A DNA stretch of 64,000 nucleotides from Hominenteromicrobium mulieris. GTDB lineage: Bacteria; Bacillota; Clostridia; Oscillospirales; Acutalibacteraceae. The stretch lies in NCBI RefSeq assembly GCF_020687165.1, contig NZ_JAJEQC010000003.1; one strand, 5' to 3'. The translations under genes were made by a program, and so were the position numbers. The notes beneath the pieces were generated by a model. It searched no databases and was not told the origin of the DNA. It saw only the letters and a list, made by a program, of their open reading frames with translations. Below are positions 17,485 through 26,062 of the stretch, in pieces; the first letter of the stretch is position 1; the number at the start of each line of letters is the position of its first letter.

Positions 17485-19315
17485 CGCAAAGACCTCCTTT
17501 AAAGCAGGCTGCACCGCAGGCAGAGCATTTTTCGCGGCAGTTCGGCGTCGTCTCAGACGCATAGGCGCGCTTACATTCCTCGATAAGAAATTCCTTTTTA
17601 ATGCCGTAATCGAGGTGATCCCACGGGAAGACCTCATCAAAGCTGCGCTGGCGGTTTGCGTAAAACGCAGGGTCTATGCCGAGATCTTTAAAGACCTGCA
17701 TCCACGCGTCAAAATCGAAGCAGTCCGCCCAGCCGTCAAAGCGCATGCCGCGCTTATGGGCCTCCAGAATAACGGCGTTCAGTTTGCGGTCACCGCGCGC
17801 GAACACGGCTTCGAGAAAACTTGTCTCCGCGCCGTGGTAGTTGACTGTAAGCTTACGGGAGAATGTGGACTCACGCAGGAGCTTCTGCTTTCTCTCGAGC
17901 ATTTCGATGGTATCCTGCCCGAACCACTGGAACGGTGTGAACGGCTTCGGCACGAATGCCGCGGCGCTGACCGTAACGGCGACCTTTCTTCCCTTCTGAC
18001 GGTTTTCCGTCTCGTAGTACCAATCGACAACCTTCTGACCGAGGCCCGGAATGCCCACGACGTCTTCATCGGTCTCGGTCGGCAGGCCGATCATGAAATA
18101 GAGCTTCACCTTCGACCAACCGTTGTTGAACGCGATCTGCACGGTGCGCTTGAGTTCTTCTTCCGTGACGTTTTTGTTGATGACGTCACGCATGCGCTGC
18201 GTGCCGGCTTCCGGCGCGAACGTCAGACCGCTTTTGCGCACGGACGCAATTTTATCGATGAGCTCCGTGGAGAAGTTATCGACGCGCAGGGACGGCAGAG
18301 AAACGCTGACGCGCTCGTCCTCCGACCACGTGTGCAGCGTGTCGAGCAGCTCGAAAAGTCGGCTGTAATCGCTGGTGCTGAGCGAGGAAAGGGAGATTTC
18401 ATCGTAGCCGGTCGTTTCACACAACCGCTTTGCCTGCCGGTTGATGGTCTCCACACTCTTTTCGCGGAACGGGCGATAGAGGAAGCCTGCCTGGCAGAAG
18501 CGGCAGCCGCGAATGCACCCGCGCAGCACTTCAACGACGGCGCGGTCGTGCACGATGTCGAGAAACGGCACAACGAAATTTTCCGGGAAATACATGTTGT
18601 CCACATCGTTGCAGACGCGCTTGCGGATGGTCTTCGGCACGCCGGCGTGCGGGATATAGGCTTTCACGGTGCCGTCTTCGTTGTATTCCACATCGTAAAG
18701 CGACGGCACGTACACGCCTTCAATCTGCGCCGCTTCCATTAAGAATTCCTGCTTCGTTTTGCCCTCTTTGCGGCACTTGCGGAACAGCTCGATGACCTCC
18801 AAATCCACCTCTTCGCCATCACCGAGGAACAGAATATCAAAGAAATCCGCGATGGGCTCCGGGTTGCAGGCGCACGGGCCGCCGCCGACCACGATGTTTT
18901 TGAGTTCCGTGCGGTCGCGGCTCAAAAGCGGCACGCCGGAAAGCTTTAACATATTGAGGATGTTTGTGAAGCTCAGCTCATATTGCAGCGTAAAGCCGAT
19001 GAAATCGAACGCGCTGACGGGGTCGCCGCTCTCTAAGCCGTAGAGCGGAATGTCGTTTTCGATCATCGCCTGCTCCATGTCGATCCACGGCGCAAACACG
19101 CGCTCGCACCAAATGTAATCGACGTTATTGAAGATCGAATACAGAATCTTGATGCCGAGGTGTGACATGCCGATCTCATACGTATCAGGAAAGCAGAACG
19201 CAAAGCGTACGTCCACGTCCCCTTTATTTTTAATGACCGAATTCAGCTCGCCGCCGACGTAACGTCCCGGCTTCTGCACCTTCGGCAGGATCTTGTCCAG
19301 TTTTTTATTCAGCAT
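17468..19315 (-). CDS. TIGR03960 family B12-binding/radical SAM protein
   Basis: The 615-residue protein has an N-terminal cobalamin-binding-like region (about 30-200, with VGGGPCACNPEPIADFFD) and a radical SAM core with the cluster motif CIRGCRFCQAG near residue 260. Its cysteine-rich C-terminus (CREKCSACGAACFKGGLC) suggests an extra metal site. The paired DUF2344 gene overlaps its end. Substrate and product are unknown for the family. A near-consensus sigma-A promoter sits directly upstream. Confidence 0.92.
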   Translation of the reverse strand: MLNKKLDKILPKVQKPGRYVGGELNSVIKNKGDVDVRFAFCFPDTYEIGMSHLGIKILYSIFNNVDYIWCERVFAPWIDMEQAMIENDIPLYGLESGDPVSAFDFIGFTLQYELSFTNILNMLKLSGVPLLSRDRTELKNIVVGGGPCACNPEPIADFFDILFLGDGEEVDLEVIELFRKCRKEGKTKQEFLMEAAQIEGVYVPSLYDVEYNEDGTVKAYIPHAGVPKTIRKRVCNDVDNMYFPENFVVPFLDIVHDRAVVEVLRGCIRGCRFCQAGFLYRPFREKSVETINRQAKRLCETTGYDEISLSSLSTSDYSRLFELLDTLHTWSEDERVSVSLPSLRVDNFSTELIDKIASVRKSGLTFAPEAGTQRMRDVINKNVTEEELKRTVQIAFNNGWSKVKLYFMIGLPTETDEDVVGIPGLGQKVVDWYYETENRQKGRKVAVTVSAAAFVPKPFTPFQWFGQDTIEMLERKQKLLRESTFSRKLTVNYHGAETSFLEAVFARGDRKLNAVILEAHKRGMRFDGWADCFDFDAWMQVFKDLGIDPAFYANRQRSFDEVFPWDHLDYGIKKEFLIEECKRAYASETTPNCREKCSACGAACFKGGLCVEKRC

Positions 19316-19358
19316 AAAATTACCTTTCGTTTTGACCTTTGCATAACTTATCTATTTT

Positions 19359-19387
19359 ATTATAACCGAACAGCGGGGGAATTTCAA
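19359..19387 (-). promoter_or_regulatory. sigma-A promoter for the radical SAM gene
   Basis: On the minus strand TTGAAA and TATAAT are separated by exactly 17 bases, about 40 bases before the start codon. Its spacer and -35 lie inside the stem-loop that ends the upstream sporulation operon, so promoter and terminator share DNA. Confidence 0.8.
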
Positions 19388-19406
19388 CACATGTTCCCCC
19401 GCTGTT
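19369..19406 (-). terminator. GC-rich hairpin at the end of the spoIVA operon
   Basis: AACAGCGGGGGAA pairs perfectly with TTCCCCCGCTGTT (13 bp) around a 12-base loop. The last codons of the M50 gene are inside one arm. The downstream run is TTCGGTTAT, so termination is probably partial. Confidence 0.6.
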
Positions 19407-19971
19407 TCAGAATTAAGTAAAATAAGATGTAAACCGCCAAAAACAAAAGCGTAAAGTTGTAGCCCGTAGAAATCAAAACCGAAAACCCGAGCGTGCCGAG
19501 GGTAAGCGCCAGAAGGACGGACGACACGGTTATTGTGCGCTCGGCCGTTTTTTCACTAAATGTGCCGCGCAGCAGACAGTAAAGCGCGGTGCCGCCGTCC
19601 AACGGTACGGCGGGCAGCACGTGGAACGCGAACAGCGTGAGCTGCACGGCAGGATAGGCGCGCGGCAGCGGCAAAAGCAGCAGGAAGCTAAGTAGATTTG
19701 CAAACGGCCCCGCAAGCGACACGACGGCGCGACGAAAATCGCCGACGCTTGCCGTCTCCCCTGCCATGTGAATGCCGAGTGCGCCGAACGTGACCGATTT
19801 GATCTGCATGCCGCACAGCTTTGCTGCCAGAATGTGCCCTGTCTCATGCACCGCCACCGCCAAAAGCGCGGGCAGCACATGCACACCGCCGTCTAATGTG
19901 AGCAGCACGGCCAGCACCGCAAAAAAGCCGAAGCGCAGCGTGAGTACCGTATTATGAATACGGAACGTCAT
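19384..19971 (-). CDS. M50 site-2 metalloprotease, SpoIVFB-like
   Basis: The 195-residue membrane protein has four to five hydrophobic segments, a zinc motif HETGH at residues 42-46 and a second conserved site VLPAVPLDGG that would supply the third metal ligand. This is the SpoIVFB type of intramembrane protease, which cleaves pro-sigma-K in the outer forespore membrane. Its place after spoIVA behind a sigma-E promoter supports that role. It overlaps the preceding 95-codon gene by 20 bases. Another M50 protease, of a different subtype, lies at 44178. Confidence 0.82.
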   Translation of the reverse strand: MTFRIHNTVLTLRFGFFAVLAVLLTLDGGVHVLPALLAVAVHETGHILAAKLCGMQIKSVTFGALGIHMAGETASVGDFRRAVVSLAGPFANLLSFLLLLPLPRAYPAVQLTLFAFHVLPAVPLDGGTALYCLLRGTFSEKTAERTITVSSVLLALTLGTLGFSVLISTGYNFTLLFLAVYILFYLILKQRGNMC

Positions 19972-20239
19972 CCTGCAAAATCAGAACAGAGCGGTTCAGC
20001 TCCGCGTCGTATATGGCACGCAGCTCGCCGTATAGCTCCGGCAGAAAGCCGCGCAGGAAAAACGCCGCAAGCAAAATGAGCACGCATACAAGCGTTTGGA
20101 ACACGGTAAGGCGAAAGCCGCCACTTATGGCTTTCTTTGCGGCGGCTCTGTCCTTCGGCACTTGCGCTTCTGTTTCGGCAGGTATCGGCTCGGACGGCTT
20201 TTCCTCGTCGTTTGGTGTGGGCGTTTCGTAAAACTGCAT
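19952..20239 (-). CDS. small single-pass membrane protein, sporulation operon
   Basis: The 95-residue protein has an acidic, proline-rich N-terminus (about 1-30), a basic stretch, one strong membrane helix (about 45-65, LTVFQTLVCVLILLAAFFL) and a short outer domain. I do not recognise the family. Its place directly before the SpoIVFB-like gene is where spoIVFA stands in Bacillus, but it lacks any LytM/M23 domain, so it may be a reduced partner or inhibitor of the protease. A GGAGGAAAC site precedes the ATG. Confidence 0.75.
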   Translation of the reverse strand: MQFYETPTPNDEEKPSEPIPAETEAQVPKDRAAAKKAISGGFRLTVFQTLVCVLILLAAFFLRGFLPELYGELRAIYDAELNRSVLILQDDVPYS

Positions 20240-20250
20240 GGTTTCCTCCG

Positions 20251-21726
20251 CTATAAAATGATGCAGATAAGCCCGTTGCAGCCATCGTTGATGATGCGCT
20301 CAATGGTCTCCCGCACCTTGCCGCGCGCATCCTCCGGCATTCGGGCGAGCTTATTGTGCATGCCCTCGTTCACAAGCTCATGCAGCGATTTGCCGAAAAT
20401 GTTGGAGCCCCAGATCTGCGACGGATTTTCCTCAAATTCTTTCAGCAAGTACAGCACAAGATCTTCGGACTGCTGCTCCGAGCCGACGATGGGCGTAACC
20501 TCCGTGCGGATGCATGTGCGCATCATATGGATGGACGGTGCGGCCGCTTTCAGGCGAATGCCGAACTTGCCGTTCTGCTTGATGATTTCCGGCTCCTCGA
20601 GCGTCAGCTCCTCCATATCGGGCATGACGATGCCGTAACCCGTCTGCATCACGTCGTCGTAGGCGCTTTGCAGCTTTGCGAATTTCTTTTTAATCTCGTT
20701 CATCTCGATGAGCTTTGTGAGCAGGGCGGTTTCGTCTGCGACCTCCATGCCGGTCTTTTCGCCGAGAATTTTGAAAAACAGCGACGGCATGGGGGTAAGC
20801 TCCAGCACGCACGCGCCGCTGCCGAGATCCATGCGCGCGCAGCGGACGGTTTTGAGGTCCTCGCATGCGGCGAGACTACCCGAGACCTGCTGCACCTCGC
20901 AGACTCTATGGATATCGCATGCGCCTTTCAGGGTATCGAAAATCTCTTTTTTGAGCCAGTGGTCATCGTCAAGGTCGATGATCCAGCCGGGAATGTCGAG
21001 TCGAATTTCCCGCACGGGGAACTGATATAAAAGTTTCCCCAAAATGCCCTGAATGTCCTGCTCCGTGATGTCCATGCAGTTCACGGGCAGAACGGGCACG
21101 TTATAACGCTCGGAAAGCTCGCTTGCAAGCGCACGGGCTTCGTTCGTATTCGGGTAAACGCAGTTTAAAAGCACAATGTACGGGCGGTTCGTGGACTTTA
21201 ATTCTGCAATGACACGCGCTTCCGCTTCCTCGTATTCCTCGCGCGGTATGTCGCTGATGCTTCCGTCCGTCGTGATGACAAGCCCGATGGTCGAATGCTC
21301 CGTGATCACCTTCTGCGTACCGATCTCCGCCGCCATATTGAACGGGATGGGATCCTCAAACCACGGTGTGCGCACCATGCGCGGCTGCTCCTCTTCTATG
21401 TACCCGAGGGCGCTCGGCACGATGAAGCCCACGCAGTCGATGAGCCGCACCTTAAACTCCGCCGTATCATCCATTTTTACGGTGACGGCCTGTTCGGGGA
21501 TAAACTTCGGCTCGGTCGTCATGATGGTTCGGCCCGAGGCGGACTGCGGCAGCTCGTCGACGGCACGGTCGCGCGCGGCCTCATCTTCGATGTTCGGGAT
21601 GACCGTCGTATCCATAAATTTCTTGATGAAGGTCGATTTGCCCGTGCGCACCGGGCCGACGACGCCGATGTAAATTTCGCCGTTCGTGCGCGACTGCATA
21701 TCTTTATATACGCTGAATGCTTCCAT
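20251..21726 (-). CDS. spoIVA: stage IV sporulation protein A (spore coat ATPase)
   Basis: The 491-residue protein begins MEAFSVYKDMQSRTNGEIYIG, close to the start of known SpoIVA proteins. It carries a Walker A loop GPVRTGKSTF, followed by LPQSASGRTIMTTEPKFIP, the sensor threonine region. SpoIVA hydrolyses ATP and polymerises into the basement layer of the coat around the forespore. The second ATG (21726) is preferred over the one two codons upstream because of the AAAGGA spacing. The sipL-like gene precedes it by 21 bases. Confidence 0.97.
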   Translation of the reverse strand: MEAFSVYKDMQSRTNGEIYIGVVGPVRTGKSTFIKKFMDTTVIPNIEDEAARDRAVDELPQSASGRTIMTTEPKFIPEQAVTVKMDDTAEFKVRLIDCVGFIVPSALGYIEEEQPRMVRTPWFEDPIPFNMAAEIGTQKVITEHSTIGLVITTDGSISDIPREEYEEAEARVIAELKSTNRPYIVLLNCVYPNTNEARALASELSERYNVPVLPVNCMDITEQDIQGILGKLLYQFPVREIRLDIPGWIIDLDDDHWLKKEIFDTLKGACDIHRVCEVQQVSGSLAACEDLKTVRCARMDLGSGACVLELTPMPSLFFKILGEKTGMEVADETALLTKLIEMNEIKKKFAKLQSAYDDVMQTGYGIVMPDMEELTLEEPEIIKQNGKFGIRLKAAAPSIHMMRTCIRTEVTPIVGSEQQSEDLVLYLLKEFEENPSQIWGSNIFGKSLHELVNEGMHNKLARMPEDARGKVRETIERIINDGCNGLICIIL

Positions 21727-21747
21727 AGCCATATCCTTTCCGCTGTC

Positions 21748-23271
21748 TTATTTTCGGCAGATGATCACAGGGCGGTCTTCGCTCAAAACGTCTTCCATAC
21801 AGTCGTTATGCGTGCGGATGGCGCTGACGCGGGCGTGGTAGCGTTTTGCGATGTCCCAGACCTTTTCGCCGCTTGAAGCGTAATACACCGCCGCGCAGCA
21901 GGGCTCCGGCTCGGTGGTCTCATCGAGCTCCGCGCTTTCGAGTGACCGCGCGGCGTATACCACGCGCACCTGTTCTTCCATGCGCAGCTCTGCGGTGCAC
22001 TCCACCGTGCTGCTGTCCGTAATGACATACTGCACAGATGTAATCTCGCCGCGCACACTGCGGCGTCCGACGATTTCTGCGGTATGGACATCGGTGAAAT
22101 CGAGCATACGCTCCGTGTAGGCAATCTGCTTCTCTTTCGTGCGGTATAAAAGGCACACGGTGAATTTGCCGCGCACAGCGGCGTTTTCTTTTTCGGTAAA
22201 CGCCGTCAGCGTGAGGCCCTCACACCAAATGTCGAGCACCTGCTCGAGGTCGTTTTCGGGAACGAGTACGTTCTCCTTCACGCGCACGCTGCGCGGCGGC
22301 AGCACCTCACAGCGCTCCAGTGAGAGATTCTTGTATTTCGCCGCCCACGCGCCCTTTATGGAATACGCGTCGCACACGGTGCGCACGGTACACGACTTTG
22401 TAAACTGCACGCAGAATGTGGGCTTTAGGTAAAGATTCAGCACGGTATATTCGCCCACGCTGTCCTCACGCGGCTGCACGGTGCATTCGCCGCCAAGCAC
22501 GGAGATTTGTATGGTACAGTCCTCCCCCGCGCCGGCGCACTCCACTGTCTGCGTAAACGGCAATATGCACGAAAAGCGCTCCGGCATGGCGGTATCGGAA
22601 AACGTGCGGTATAAGATTTCCACACACGCCTTTCCCGTGACGACCGCGCCGCCCGCCTGTGGCTGCACCGTATCGATCTGATACCGCACACTGCAGCGCA
22701 AAACGGTCTCAATAGGCGACTTGCCGTTTGGCAGCTCTGCATTCTGCTCCAAAATAAACGCGTGCATCACGCAGCCCACGGCGCGGGTAACATCGTATTC
22801 TTCGCACTTTGTTTCCACACGGTCATCCGAAATGCAGTCTGCAATTTCAAGCTGCCGCACGGCGTAAGCACGCACGGAAAGTCCCAAAGTGATGTGCAGA
22901 TCGACCCTGCGGGCGTTCATGGCGCGGCAGGTCATGTGCTGCACGAACGGCTCCGCTTCCGCCGTTACGTTTTCCGCCTGTGCACGCAGCCGCACCGAAC
23001 AGGTGAACTCCTTTTTCGTATCGAACCCGCGCACGCAGCCGCCTTTTGCATCAAGATATAAAACATGCATGGAAGCGCAGCCGTCGATCGTAAGGCTGTC
23101 CCCTGCCGCCGAAACGGACGTGACCTCCGGCGTGACGATACATTTTAAAATCTTCTGGATATCCGCACAGTAATCCGGCAGGGTGTATTCCGTATCTACG
23201 GGGCACTCCTGCACGCCGTCAAAAATCTGTTCAAAGCCCTCATAGCGCTCTGTGTTTGTTTCCATCCGCAT
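21748..23271 (-). CDS. sipL: SipL-like spore coat protein (DUF3794 repeats plus LysM)
   Basis: The 507-residue protein has several DUF3794/SPOCS-type domains (first around EYTLPDYCADIQKILKC, residues 27-43; others later) and ends with a LysM-like module (GEKVWDIAKRYHARVSAIRTHN, about 470-490). In Clostridioides difficile SipL has this same layout, and its LysM domain binds SpoIVA. Here the gene is immediately upstream of spoIVA in one operon, which supports the functional link. The symbol is assigned on architecture and context. Confidence 0.85.
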   Translation of the reverse strand: MRMETNTERYEGFEQIFDGVQECPVDTEYTLPDYCADIQKILKCIVTPEVTSVSAAGDSLTIDGCASMHVLYLDAKGGCVRGFDTKKEFTCSVRLRAQAENVTAEAEPFVQHMTCRAMNARRVDLHITLGLSVRAYAVRQLEIADCISDDRVETKCEEYDVTRAVGCVMHAFILEQNAELPNGKSPIETVLRCSVRYQIDTVQPQAGGAVVTGKACVEILYRTFSDTAMPERFSCILPFTQTVECAGAGEDCTIQISVLGGECTVQPREDSVGEYTVLNLYLKPTFCVQFTKSCTVRTVCDAYSIKGAWAAKYKNLSLERCEVLPPRSVRVKENVLVPENDLEQVLDIWCEGLTLTAFTEKENAAVRGKFTVCLLYRTKEKQIAYTERMLDFTDVHTAEIVGRRSVRGEITSVQYVITDSSTVECTAELRMEEQVRVVYAARSLESAELDETTEPEPCCAAVYYASSGEKVWDIAKRYHARVSAIRTHNDCMEDVLSEDRPVIICRK

Positions 23272-23312
23272 AAGCTCTGTAACCTTCCTTTCGCTGCCCT
23301 TTGTTTCGCTAC

Positions 23313-23341
23313 ATTGTATGAGCGGAAAGCGGACAATATGA
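23313..23341 (-). promoter_or_regulatory. sigma-E promoter for the sipL-spoIVA operon
   Basis: On the minus strand TCATATT and CATACAAT are separated by 14 bases, fitting the sigma-E consensus (kmATATT, 14-15 bases, CATACAnT) in every position. It lies about 42 bases before the sipL-like start codon. This places the four downstream genes in the mother-cell programme. Confidence 0.85.
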
Positions 23342-23376
23342 CCGCCCCTTTAAACGGAAAGTTCACAGTCTGTTCC

Positions 23377-23405
23377 TTGAAATTAAGGACCTTTCGTGGT
23401 ATATT
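23377..23405 (+). promoter_or_regulatory. sigma-A promoter for the TetR-type gene
   Basis: TTGAAA and TATATT with a 17-base spacer, 36 bases before the start codon. A short inverted repeat (TCCTT and AAGGA) covers the -35 and could be an operator, perhaps for autoregulation. Confidence 0.75.
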
Positions 23406-23441
23406 CGTGTAGAAGAAAGAAAAAACTGCCGGAGGTTTACT

Positions 23442-23999
23442 ATGTCTCAGGTCACAAAGCGTGCGCTTGTCGCTTCGCTTAAAAATCAGTTGCTTAAAAA
23501 GCCGCTCGATAAAGTCACCATCAGCGATATTACAGATGACTGCGGCATCAGCCGCATGACGTTTTACTATCACTTTAAGGATATTTACGACCTCATTGAA
23601 TGGGCATTTGAGGAAGAAGCCAGTCGCATTTTGGAGGGCAAAAAGGACTACGATACTTGGCAGCAAGGCTACCTGCGCATTTTTGAAGATTTGAACGCAA
23701 ACAAGCCGTTTATCATGAATGTTTACCGTTCCATCAGCCGTGAAAAGGTGGAAAACTACCTGTACCGCATCACCTATGATCTTCTTATACACGTGATAAA
23801 CGAAAAAGCCAAAGGCATGAACGTGCGCGACGAAGACAAGAAATTCCTTGCAAATTTCTATAAATATGCCTTTGTGGGGCTTGTGTTGGACTGGATCAAG
23901 CACGACATGAAGGATGACCCAAATATAATCGTCGCCGACCTTTCCGTTGCAATACACGGCAGTGTTTCTGCCGCGCTGGAACGGTACAGAAACGCTTAA
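23442..23999 (+). CDS. TetR/AcrR family transcriptional regulator
   Basis: The 185-residue protein has an N-terminal TetR helix-turn-helix (residues about 8-50, with VTISDITDDCGISRMTFYYHFKDIYDLIEWAF) and an all-helical ligand domain of the type found in DhaS-like regulators (NFYKYAFVGLVLDWIK near the end). The ribosome site GGAGG lies nine bases before the ATG. It stands directly upstream of oleate hydratase in the same direction, with a terminator between, so it is a good candidate regulator of that gene. The ligand, perhaps a fatty acid, is inference. Confidence 0.92.
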   Translation: MSQVTKRALVASLKNQLLKKPLDKVTISDITDDCGISRMTFYYHFKDIYDLIEWAFEEEASRILEGKKDYDTWQQGYLRIFEDLNANKPFIMNVYRSISREKVENYLYRITYDLLIHVINEKAKGMNVRDEDKKFLANFYKYAFVGLVLDWIKHDMKDDPNIIVADLSVAIHGSVSAALERYRNA

Positions 24000-24013
24000 A
24001 TTTGGAATCATAC

Positions 24014-24050
24014 GGGCAGCGCTGTTTGAGAATATGGCGCTGCCCTTTTT
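24014..24050 (+). terminator. intrinsic terminator of the TetR-type gene
   Basis: GGGCAGCGC pairs with GCGCTGCCC (9 bp, 14-base loop), followed by a run of six Ts. Confidence 0.9.
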
Positions 24051-24089
24051 TATCAAAACGCCGTTCGTGATAAAAATTTATACGCATTT

Positions 24090-24124
24090 GCCGCCGTGTT
24101 TAAAAACTGAACACGGCGGCTTTT
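24090..24124 (+). terminator. second stem-loop before oleate hydratase
   Basis: GCCGCCGTGTT pairs perfectly with AACACGGCGGC (11 bp, nine-base loop), followed by TTTTCT. It could insulate the downstream promoter from readthrough. Confidence 0.7.
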
Positions 24125-24125
24125 C

Positions 24126-24160
24126 TGTATATTGTTCTATACAAAAAGACATGATAAGAT
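24126..24160 (+). promoter_or_regulatory. oleate hydratase promoter with palindromic operator
   Basis: The palindrome TGTATA-N6-TATACA (24126-24143) covers the -35 element TTGTTC (24132-24137). The -10 TAAGAT (24155-24160) follows after 17 bases. A perfect palindrome over the -35 is the expected form of a TetR-family operator. The TetR-type gene upstream has a GTATATT half-site at its own -10. Confidence 0.6.
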
Positions 24161-24202
24161 GTAGGCACAAAAACAAAAGAAACACTTTAGGAGGTTTTTT
24201 AT

Positions 24203-25978
24203 ATGTATTATGCAAGCGGCAACTATGAAGCATTTGCAAGACCGAAGAAGCCGGAGGGCGTAGACCAAAAATCGGCGTATATCGTCGGCAGCGGTCTGGC
24301 AGCCCTTACAGCAGCGTGCTACCTGGTGCGCGACGGCCAGATGAAAGGCGAGCATGTGCACATCCTCGAAAAAGAGCAGCTCGCGGGCGGCGCATGCGAC
24401 GGCTGGAAATTTGAAAACGTCGGCTATGTGATGCGCGGCGGCCGTGAAATGGACAACCACTTTGAAGTCATGTGGGACCTGTTCCGTTCCATTCCGTCCA
24501 TTGAGACCGAGGGCGTTTCCGTTTTGGACGAATATTACTGGCTTAACAAAGAAGACCCGAACTACTCCCTGTGCCGCGCGACCGTGAACCGCGGCGAGGA
24601 CGCCTACACGGACGGTAAGTTTGATATTTCCGATAAGGGCGCTATGGAGATCATGAAGCTGTTCTTCACGCCGAACGAAGATTTACAGAACAAGCGCATT
24701 ACGGACGTATTCGACGACGAGGTGCTGAACTCCAACTTCTGGCTCTACTGGCGCACGATGTTCGCCTTTGAAAACTGGCACTCCGCACTCGAGATGAAGC
24801 TGTACATCCAGCGCTTTATCCACCACATCGGCGGTCTGCCGGATTTCAAGGCACTGCGCTTTACAAAGTACAACCAGTATGAATCCATGATTCTGCCGAT
24901 GGTGAAGTACCTTGAAAGCTACGGCGTGCAGTTTCACTTCGGCGTGAAGGTCACAAACGTCGAGTTTGACTGTAACGAACAGCGCAAGCTTGCAACGCGC
25001 ATCGACACGCTGCGCGACGGCAAGGAAGAGCACATCGACCTCACCGAAAACGACCTTGTGTTCATCACGAACGGCGGCTGCGTGGAGAATTCCTCTATCG
25101 GTGACCAGAACACGCCGGCTAAGTTCAATACCGAAATCCGCGAGAGCGGCGGCTGGGATATGTGGCGCAAAATTGCCGCGCAGGACCCCTCTTTCGGTCA
25201 CCCGGATAAGTTCTGCAGCGATCCTGAGCAGACGAACTGGATGAGCGCCACCGTTGAGACGCTCGACGACCGCATCATTCCGTATATCAAGAACATCTGC
25301 AAGCGCGACCCGTTCACCGGCAAGGTCGTCACCGGCGGCATTGTTTCCGTAAAGGACTCCTCCTGGCTTTTAAGCTGGACCATCAACCGCCAGCCGCAGT
25401 TCAAAGCACAGCCGAAGGGTCACTGCCTTGTGTGGGTCTATGGCCTGTTCTCCGACAAGCCCGGCGATTACGTCAAAAAGCCGATGCGCGAGTGCACCGG
25501 CAAGGAGATCTGCATGGAATGGCTGTATCACATCGGTGTACCGGAGGATCAGATTGAAGATCTTGCGGAGACGAGCGCCAACACCGTGCCGTGCATGATG
25601 CCGTATATCACCGCATTCTTCATGCCTCGCGCATACGGCGACCGCCCGGACGTTGTGCCTGCGGGCGCTGTGAACTTCGCGTTCCTCGGTCAGTTCGCCG
25701 AAACGAAGCGCGACACCATTTTCACGACGGAATACTCCATGCGTACCGGCATGGAGGCCGTATACACGCTGTTGAACGTAGACCGTGGCGTGCCGGAGGT
25801 CTGGGGCAGCGTATACGATTTACGCGCACTACTTGATGCCACCGTTAAACTCCGCGACGGCAAGAAAGTGACCGATATGGACCTCGGTCTCATCGAGCGC
25901 CTTGTTCTGAAAGAAGCGCTGAAGAAAATTGAGCACACGGACATTGAAAAGCTGCTCAAGGAATATAACGTGATCTAA
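24203..25978 (+). CDS. ohyA: oleate hydratase
   Basis: The 591-residue FAD enzyme adds water to the double bond of oleic acid, giving 10-hydroxystearic acid. The dinucleotide-binding loop GSGLAAL (residues 29-35), the glutamate/lysine stretch HILEKEQLAGGACDG and the family motif RGGREMDNHFE near residue 79 are all present. Length matches the family. In gut bacteria the reaction detoxifies unsaturated fatty acids. A GGAGG site precedes the ATG, and a clean terminator follows, so it is a single-gene transcript under the palindrome described. Confidence 0.96.
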   Translation: MYYASGNYEAFARPKKPEGVDQKSAYIVGSGLAALTAACYLVRDGQMKGEHVHILEKEQLAGGACDGWKFENVGYVMRGGREMDNHFEVMWDLFRSIPSIETEGVSVLDEYYWLNKEDPNYSLCRATVNRGEDAYTDGKFDISDKGAMEIMKLFFTPNEDLQNKRITDVFDDEVLNSNFWLYWRTMFAFENWHSALEMKLYIQRFIHHIGGLPDFKALRFTKYNQYESMILPMVKYLESYGVQFHFGVKVTNVEFDCNEQRKLATRIDTLRDGKEEHIDLTENDLVFITNGGCVENSSIGDQNTPAKFNTEIRESGGWDMWRKIAAQDPSFGHPDKFCSDPEQTNWMSATVETLDDRIIPYIKNICKRDPFTGKVVTGGIVSVKDSSWLLSWTINRQPQFKAQPKGHCLVWVYGLFSDKPGDYVKKPMRECTGKEICMEWLYHIGVPEDQIEDLAETSANTVPCMMPYITAFFMPRAYGDRPDVVPAGAVNFAFLGQFAETKRDTIFTTEYSMRTGMEAVYTLLNVDRGVPEVWGSVYDLRALLDATVKLRDGKKVTDMDLGLIERLVLKEALKKIEHTDIEKLLKEYNVI

Positions 25979-26010
25979 GCTTTCCTAAACTCAATCATAA
26001 CGTAATACGC

Positions 26011-26045
26011 AAAAGGCTCACTGTTCCCCGCAGTGAGCCTTTTTG
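26011..26045 (+). terminator. intrinsic terminator after oleate hydratase
   Basis: AAAAGGCTCACTG pairs perfectly with CAGTGAGCCTTTT (13 bp, seven-base loop) and ends in five Ts. On the minus strand it can also end the thiN-spoVM transcript, whose last gene stops at 26063. Confidence 0.92.
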
Positions 26046-26062
26046 TTATGTGCAGTTTTGTG

